A stretch of DNA of 17,359 nucleotides from Candidatus Pacearchaeota archaeon (GTDB lineage Archaea > Nanobdellota > Nanobdellia > Pacearchaeales > GW2011-AR1), in contig JACOWL010000030.1 in assembly GCA_016176815.1 (NCBI GenBank), positions 1 to 17,359 on the forward strand. The letters are read 5' to 3'. How positions within the stretch are numbered: the first letter of the stretch is position 1; each line of letters opens with the position of its first letter. Below the pieces are notes generated by a model, which ran no database searches, was not told where the DNA came from, and saw only the letters and a list, made by a program, of their open reading frames with translations. Below, piece by piece: positions 13,537 through 17,359 of this stretch. A program made the position numbers and the translations under genes.

Positions 13537-13869
13537 ATGAAATTGCCATTTTGGATTTGTCATCAAAATCCCGATAGATGTTTTAAGTTTAAAGGTAAAC
13601 CAATGGCTTTATGTTCTAGATGCGTTGGTTTTTACTTATCTATCCTATTCGGGTTTTTGTTTTCATTAACTACTAGACTATCTGATAGTTTAGATATTAA
13701 ATCGTTATTTATCCTTACTATTCTATTTACACTTCCTTTCTATTTTGATTCAGCAACTCAATTTTTTGGATGGAGAAAGAGCAATAACCGATTGAGATTT
13801 TTTACAGGATTACTCGCCGGATTAATTCTAGGTGTGGATATTAAATATCTTCTTTTTTATTTTGTTTAG
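13537..13869 (+). CDS. DUF2085-like membrane protein
   Basis: The 110-aa protein carries the family's conserved polar residues: CHQNPDRCF (8-16), a KGKPMALCSRCVGFY segment with C26xxC29 (19-33), D71 and Q75 in the next helix, and NNRLRFFTG (83-91) before a glycine-rich final helix. Three membrane segments are visible (about 33-48, 55-70, 90-108). The invariant Cys, His, Asp and Asn residues inside or near the membrane suggest a metal site or an enzyme rather than a structural role, but no function is known to me. It lies six bases after the His-rich peptide and is the last gene of this plus-strand set. Confidence 0.85.
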   Translation: MKLPFWICHQNPDRCFKFKGKPMALCSRCVGFYLSILFGFLFSLTTRLSDSLDIKSLFILTILFTLPFYFDSATQFFGWRKSNNRLRFFTGLLAGLILGVDIKYLLFYFV

Positions 13870-14048
13870 AATCTTTATAGTTTTATATTTCTATTGAATT
13901 GTGCCCTTTTTTTAATTTAATTAGGGGTGGTCTTTGAATTGATGTGATTTAGACTTTTGTATGGTCAAATATATGGGCTTTAGAAAAATGAGAAAATAAT
14001 TCTGTTCTAAATGCAATATTTTTTAAAATAGATGTAAACTTGGATTTG

Positions 14049-14573
14049 TTAAATAAATTTGTTAATAATAAATTTTTTTAGTTTCTCAGCATTTTCTACT
14101 TGTTGATTATCTGATATTAAAGTTAATTCTGGATTAGTCTTTTGAGAAATAAAATTATTTATCTCAATTCTTTTATTATGTGCGGATGGTTTATCCTCTC
14201 GTCTTAAGTGAATAATGTGAACATTGTTTCTATACTTATTCTTAAAGTAATTAAACGGTTCAATTATACATTTTATCCCAAGTTCTCTAGTTTCTTTTTC
14301 AAGTTGAATGGTAAATGGAATTAACAAAGCAGAATTCTCTTTGCCTTTTGACTTTCTTTCAAAAATATTTATTAATTTTTTAATTCTTTTATCTATTAAA
14401 ATTTCATACTTACAAAACATCTTTAATAATTCCTGTTCTGAACATTTTTTTGTTATTGTGAATATTTTTTTATTATTCGCATTTAGAATTGAATATCTTT
14501 TTTCAGATAGCATTTTTATAATGGTTGTTTTCCCAAAACTTGCACCACCTATTAAAATAAAAATATGTTTCAT
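14049..14573 (-). CDS. Small P-loop NTPase or kinase-like protein
   Basis: The 174-aa protein begins with strand IFILIGGASFGKTTIIKML: a Walker A loop, GGASFGKTT (9-17), in the compact form used by nucleotide and small-molecule kinases and similar P-loop proteins. IIHLRREDKP (119-128) lies where such kinases have an arginine-rich lid, and the chain ends with a DN-rich loop and a basic helix. No Walker B aspartate is obvious. The substrate is unknown. It stands alone on the minus strand between a 179-bp AT-rich spacer and a TATA-like ATTTTATAAATT (14600-14611), whose distance from the ATG (about 33 bp) is slightly long for a leaderless start. Confidence 0.65.
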   Translation of the reverse strand: MKHIFILIGGASFGKTTIIKMLSEKRYSILNANNKKIFTITKKCSEQELLKMFCKYEILIDKRIKKLINIFERKSKGKENSALLIPFTIQLEKETRELGIKCIIEPFNYFKNKYRNNVHIIHLRREDKPSAHNKRIEINNFISQKTNPELTLISDNQQVENAEKLKKFIINKFI

Positions 14574-14683
14574 TTTTCTTCTTTAAAACTAATCTAATTT
14601 ATTTTATAAATTATTCGTTGTCTGGTCTTGCTAAAAGTTTATTTTTAATAAAAACTTTCTTGAATTTCGCAAACCATTGCTTA

Positions 14684-14710
14684 TTGATATTTCACTTTGT
14701 TCAATATCAA
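14684..14710 (-). other. Hairpin directly after the tRNA 3' end
   Basis: TTGATATT (14684-14691) pairs with AATATCAA (14703-14710) across an 11-base loop, one base beyond the tRNA discriminator. It would be the first structure in the 3' trailer and might affect trailer processing or termination. No long T-tract follows at once. Confidence 0.4.
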
Positions 14711-14711
14711 A

Positions 14712-14835
14712 TGAGCCTGCCAAGATTTGAACTTGGGACCCCTGCCTCACTTAGAAAAATCCAAGTGAAATTAATCCTGAATTGGACTAAACTCATATAA
14801 GAGCAGTGCTCTAAACCAAGCTGAGCTACAGGCTC
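14712..14835 (-). tRNA. tRNA-Ile (anticodon UAU) with a 48-nt bulge-helix-bulge intron
   Basis: On the minus strand the gene folds into a complete tRNA: acceptor GAGCCTG/CAGGCTC with discriminator A and no encoded CCA, D-stem GCTC/GAGC with GG in the loop, T-arm CCAAG-TTCAAAT-CTTGG, and anticodon stem CTGCT/GGCAG. The exon break follows position 37: the 5' exon is 14835-14796, the intron 14795-14748 and the 3' exon 14747-14712. CTTA of the loop pairs with TAAG in the intron, leaving two three-base bulges (TAT and TGA), each cut after its second base, an exact archaeal splice motif. The spliced loop is CUUAUAA with anticodon UAU at 14799-14797. This would read AUA without the agmatidine-modified CAU tRNA that most archaea use. 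Confidence 0.88.
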
Positions 14836-14878
14836 ATTGCCTCGAGACCGGTTCAGATTGGTTAAGCTTTAGCTTTTT

Positions 14879-14898
14879 CCAAGCTGAGCTACAGGCTC
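14879..14898 (-). pseudogene. Truncated copy of the tRNA-Ile 5' end
   Basis: Twenty bases identical to the first 20 of the tRNA (GAGCCTGTAGCTCAGCTTGG) are repeated 63 bp upstream of the intact gene. They cover the acceptor 5' strand, positions 8-9, the D-stem and the GG of the D-loop; the sequence then departs into AAAAAGC. No 3' half exists beside it. The TATA box at 14927-14936 is about the right distance for transcription to begin at or near this copy, with none at the matching place for the real gene. A second intron with the repeat at its borders is a less likely reading. Confidence 0.7.
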
Positions 14899-14926
14899 GT
14901 TTAAACTATTTTCAAAACGAGACAAT

Positions 14927-14936
14927 CTATTTAAAG
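14927..14936. promoter_or_regulatory. Shared divergent TATA box for tRNA-Ile and the YchF-like gene
   Basis: CTATTTAAAG is nearly symmetric and reads as a TATA box both ways. It is centred 26 bp before the ATG at 14957 on the plus strand and about 33 bp before the truncated tRNA copy on the minus strand. One box may serve both transcripts. Confidence 0.5.
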
Positions 14937-14956
14937 GTTTTTCTATAAATAATTTC

Positions 14957-16075
14957 ATGTTACTCGGACTTGTAGGAAAACCTTCGTGCGGAAAATCCAC
15001 TTTTTTTAAAGCAGCGACGCTGGCAGAGGTTGAAATTGCTCCCTATCCTTTCACAACAATAAAACCAAATCACGGAATAGGATATGTCCGCGTGGAATGC
15101 ATTGACAAGGAATTTAATACGCAGTGCAATCCAAATAAAGGTTTTTGCATTTCTCATCAGAGATTTGTTTCTATTGAGCTGATGGATGTTGCAGGTCTTG
15201 TTCCCGGCGCGAGCGAAGGAAAAGGTTTGGGAAACCAGTTTTTAGATGACTTGAGAGAGGCAGACGCTTTTATTCATATAATTGATGCTTCAGGAAAAAC
15301 AGATATTCTTGGAAAACAGACAGAAGGTCATGACCCGCGCGAGGACGTAAAATTTTTAGAAGAGGAATTAGATGCTAAATTTTCAGAAGCGGTTGCAAAA
15401 CAATTTTCAGGATTAAAAGTCAAGGAAGAGCAGGTTAAAAAAGTCCTGTTAAAATTAGCTCTTCCCGAGAAACCATCCGGCTGGAATGAAAAGCAATTAA
15501 AAGATTTTGCCTCTGAATTAAGAAAAATAAGCAAGCCGATGATTATTGCCGCAAATAAATGCGACGATGAAGATGCTGTTAAAAATATTGAGAATTTGAA
15601 AAATAATTTTAAAGAGCATCTAATTATTCCGTGCTCTGCTGATTCTGAACTGGCTTTAAGGCAGGCGGCAAAATCCGGTTTGATTGAATATATTCCGGGA
15701 GAAAAAGATTTCAAGATTATAAAAAATTTAAGCGATAAACAAAAACAAGCTTTAGATAAGATTAAAAAAAATGTTCTGGATAAATTTGAATTTGGGACAG
15801 GAGTTCAGCAGGTTTTGAATACAGCAATATTTGATTTATTAAAGTATATTGCAATTTTCCCGGGCTCTCCAAATAAATTAAAAGACAGCAAAGGCAGAAT
15901 TCTTCCCGATTGTTTTTTACTGCCTTCCGGAAGCACTGCTCTGGATTTTGCATATCATTTGCATACTGATTTTGGAAAAAATTTTATCAGGGCAATTGAT
16001 GCAAGAACAAAAATGGCTTGGGGCAAAGAACATGTTTTGAAGCATAGGGATATTTTAGAGATTATTAGCAGATGA
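14957..16075 (+). CDS. YchF/OBG-family translation-associated GTPase
   Basis: The 372-aa protein has a GTPase domain of the OBG/YchF type: G1 GKPSCGKS (7-14), the PFTTIKPNHG switch region (31-40), G3 DVAGLVPGASEGKGLGNQFL (77-96) and G4 NKCD (200-203). A helical insertion follows, and a C-terminal TGS domain (about 300-371) contains LPSGSTALDFAYHLHTDFGK. Bacterial YchF has NxxE at G4 and prefers ATP; NKCD here predicts GTP. The family associates with ribosomes and translation factors. Extra cysteines (47, 57, 64) near the switch might bind metal. The TATA box 26 bp upstream makes the message leaderless. It is divergent from tRNA-Ile. Confidence 0.9.
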   Translation: MLLGLVGKPSCGKSTFFKAATLAEVEIAPYPFTTIKPNHGIGYVRVECIDKEFNTQCNPNKGFCISHQRFVSIELMDVAGLVPGASEGKGLGNQFLDDLREADAFIHIIDASGKTDILGKQTEGHDPREDVKFLEEELDAKFSEAVAKQFSGLKVKEEQVKKVLLKLALPEKPSGWNEKQLKDFASELRKISKPMIIAANKCDDEDAVKNIENLKNNFKEHLIIPCSADSELALRQAAKSGLIEYIPGEKDFKIIKNLSDKQKQALDKIKKNVLDKFEFGTGVQQVLNTAIFDLLKYIAIFPGSPNKLKDSKGRILPDCFLLPSGSTALDFAYHLHTDFGKNFIRAIDARTKMAWGKEHVLKHRDILEIISR

Positions 16076-16129
16076 TTTTATATTTTAAATGGTTATTAGT
16101 GACCCGCCCACCCAACCCAATTATCCGCC

Positions 16130-16330
16130 ACAGCTGATTTATTCATAATATTCATCCAGATAGTTTAATTAAATAATTAACTCGCCTAAAATTTTTCTGG
16201 CATATTAATCTTCCTAATTTCTGCGAATGAAATGAGCAAGTATTTTTAATTTTTAATTACTCGTCGCTTTTGCTCCTCGAATTTATTTGTATTCTAACAT
16301 AGACAGCTTAAATAAAGAATTATTATTAAA
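16130..16330 (+). repeat. Intergenic repeat family, copy 7 (rearranged)
   Basis: In plus-strand order this region has AATTTTTCTGGCATATTAAT, CTAATTTCTGCGA, an ATGAAATGA insert, GCAAGTATTTTT, then TACTCGTCGCTTTTGCTCC, CGAATTTATTT, ACATAGACAGCTTAAATAA and GATTAATC. The last part nearly equals the minus-strand copy at 6587-6735, but the two halves are in the opposite order from other copies, as if two partial copies were joined. It fills about a third of the 613-bp gap before the last gene. Short frames across it are not credible. Confidence 0.6.
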
Positions 16331-16379
16331 TAGATGATTAATCTCGCTTTTCAAAAATTATGGATAGCAACAATCTTCT

Positions 16380-16440
16380 GGGCGAAGCGTCTTGAATTTA
16401 TTCTGACGCGAAGCAATATTCTGCGAAGCAGGTATTTTTT
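16380..16440 (+). repeat. Partial repeat end with two hairpins
   Basis: GCGTC (16387-16391) pairs with GACGC (16405-16409), followed by ATTCTGCGAAGCAGGTATTT. The CTGC-GAA-GCAG hairpin (16421-16431) and T-run are the same terminal signature seen in the other copies of the intergenic family. Confidence 0.5.
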
Positions 16441-16454
16441 AATCTTAACAAAGA

Positions 16455-16518
16455 GGATTACAGCACATCTTTCTTTTAAAATAAGGATTACAGCACAAGA
16501 TTTATATAATTACAGCAC
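16455..16518 (+). repeat. Three direct repeats of GGATTACAGCAC
   Basis: GGATTACAGCAC occurs at 16455-16466 and 16485-16496, and ATTACAGCAC at 16509-16518. The spacings are 30 and about 23 bp, two to three helical turns. TATA-like words (AGATTTATATAAT, 16498-16510, and CTATTTATACAC, 16520-16531) lie between and after them. They may be operator sites for the partial surface-protein gene downstream. Confidence 0.55.
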
Positions 16519-16545
16519 GCTATTTATACACTAAAAAATGGCTAG

Positions 16546-16676
16546 GTCATGAATTGTTTTAAATTGGGTTTTTGATTTTTTAAAATTCCCACTTAAACTC
16601 GTCTTTCAGACGAGACCCGCCCTTTATTTTAGATTGTATTTCCAAGGACATTACTAAAAAATCAAAAATTCATGAC
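16546..16676 (+). mobile_element. Palindromic element B, counterpart of element A
   Basis: The outer arms are GTCATGAA (16546-16553) plus TTTTTGATTTTTTA, pairing with 16654-16676. As in element A, only the left arm has an extra block (TTGTTTTAAATTGGG, about 16554-16568), 13 of 15 bases like that of A. The interior hairpin CTCGTCT-TTC-AGACGAG leads into ACCCGCCC, again as in A but with a compensated stem. No clear flanking direct repeat is seen. It ends 12 bases before the ATG of the last gene and follows TATA-like boxes, so it may be transcribed as a leader hairpin. Insertion versus leader RNA is undecided. Confidence 0.55.
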
Positions 16677-16688
16677 AGCATATAAAAG

Positions 16689-17359
16689 ATGGTGTATAAA
16701 AGATATATTAAAAGAGATGGCAAGACTTTTGGTCCGTATTATTATGAAAGTTACAGGGATGATAAAGGCAAGACAAGAACAAAGATAGTGAATATCCCTA
16801 AAAAAAATAAATTTTCAGCTAAATTAATTTATGTTTTAATAGCTTTTTCTTTAATTTTAATCGCCGGCTTTTTTTGGGTAAACCATACAGGAATAACTTT
16901 AAAGAATAATCCTGAAAAAAGCGTCAATCTTGAAGAAACCAGCATTGGAAATTCAAAAATCCTTGGAGGTTTTATTAAATTAATTGGTTTTGGTGTTTCT
17001 GAGACTGAAGATTCTCCCGCACAAAGCGAAAAAACAGAAAGTATTGCAGATGAAAATACGGGAGAACAACAAGAAATTATTGAAAGTTCTCCTGAAGCGA
17101 CTTCATCTGAAGAAAATTTTCTTGAAATTGAAGAATTTGTCCCTGAAATAACAGAAGAATTAACTGAAAACCCTAATATTTCTGAGGATATTTCAGAAGC
17201 ATTTCCCGAAACTAATCAAACACAAGAAAATATCACAATTGAAACCAACAATTCAACAGAAAACTCTCAAATCTCAAATGAATCAGTTACAGCACAACCT
17301 TCTGGAAGCAATATTTCTAAGAATATTAGTGTAATCAATCAAACAATAACAGAAAATTT
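16689..17359 (+). CDS. Anchored extracytoplasmic protein with acidic Ser/Thr-rich stalk (3' partial)
   Basis: The frame stays open to the right edge (223 codons). The first 43 residues are cytoplasmic and basic, opening MVYKRYIKRDGKTFGPYYYE, a signature I have seen at the start of large DPANN surface proteins. One membrane helix follows (44-64, LIYVLIAFSLILIAGFFW in part). The remainder is outside the cell: a low-complexity chain of Glu, Ser, Thr, Ile and Asn with many N-x-S/T sequons (NTS-, NNST-, NIT-like), likely N-glycosylated, forming a stalk. Any folded domain lies beyond the window. The ATG is 12 bp after palindromic element B, and there is no Shine-Dalgarno. It may be an adhesin or cell-surface binding protein (inference). 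Confidence 0.72.
   Translation, partial: MVYKRYIKRDGKTFGPYYYESYRDDKGKTRTKIVNIPKKNKFSAKLIYVLIAFSLILIAGFFWVNHTGITLKNNPEKSVNLEETSIGNSKILGGFIKLIGFGVSETEDSPAQSEKTESIADENTGEQQEIIESSPEATSSEENFLEIEEFVPEITEELTENPNISEDISEAFPETNQTQENITIETNNSTENSQISNESVTAQPSGSNISKNISVINQTITEN

Noticed and set aside
13870..14048. Possible small RNA gene in the AT-rich spacer
   Set aside because: I looked for C/D-box motifs, hairpins with T-runs and short frames and found nothing convincing.
14748..14795. Alternative reading of the interrupted tRNA as two split or unrelated half genes
   Set aside because: Both halves are collinear and the 48-nt insert forms an exact bulge-helix-bulge at position 37/38, so an ordinary intron explains it.
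16455..16518. Possible CRISPR array
   Set aside because: Only three short units with unequal spacing (30 and 23 bp) and a degenerate last copy, and no cas gene nearby.
16334..16534. A 66-codon plus-strand frame
   Set aside because: It runs through a partial repeat copy and the three GGATTACAGCAC repeats, and its peptide follows from those repeats.

Overview
The window reads as a piece of an AT-rich archaeal chromosome, most likely from a small-genome DPANN lineage of the Woesearchaeota/Pacearchaeota type. The archaeal evidence is a diphthine synthase gene (3833-4561), a tRNA-Ile gene with a textbook bulge-helix-bulge intron and no encoded CCA (14712-14835), and TATA boxes 25-30 bp ahead of many start codons with almost no leader. 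An N-terminal motif I associate with DPANN surface proteins starts the last gene (16689 to the window edge). The finer taxonomic placement is inference.

Layout. 1-118 is the tail of a helix-turn-helix protein. 128-352 is a small palindromic element flanked by a 9-bp direct repeat, next to the VKOR stop codon. 344-3770 is a minus-strand redox neighbourhood: VKOR, DoxX-like, a secreted Cys-rich protein, an anchored cupredoxin, thioredoxin reductase and a glutaredoxin-like protein. Next is diphthine synthase (3833-4561). After a repeat-filled gap, 5186-6581 is a plus-strand operon of two unknown small proteins and an endonuclease IV-like TIM barrel. 6756-10613 is a minus-strand operon of an aldehyde dehydrogenase and two divergent saccharopine-dehydrogenase-like paralogues.

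10981-11343 is a 5'-truncated membrane-protein gene. From there to about 14600 the DNA looks different: small genes and none of the intergenic repeats. It holds two membrane or unknown genes and a compact plus-strand set (TM2, DUF2752-like, His-rich membrane peptide, DUF2085-like) plus a P-loop protein. A tRNA-Ile(UAU) gene, a 20-bp copy of its own 5' end and the divergent YchF-like GTPase gene follow. The window closes with repeats, a second palindromic element and a partial surface-anchored protein.

The most unusual signal is noncoding. An intergenic repeat family of about 100-200 bp occurs at least seven times. Its hairpins keep their pairing while their stem sequences change (GCG/CGC, GAC/GTC and GCAC/GTGC in the same place in three copies; TTGC/GCAA and CCAC/GTGG in another hairpin). 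A second family (128-352 and 16546-16676) keeps a long closing stem and an inner hairpin by compensatory change. Other points are the position of the tRNA promoter, which fits the truncated 5' copy rather than the intact gene, and a duplicated gene tail that now lies where a TATA box should be. All assignments come from reading the sequence; no database search was run.
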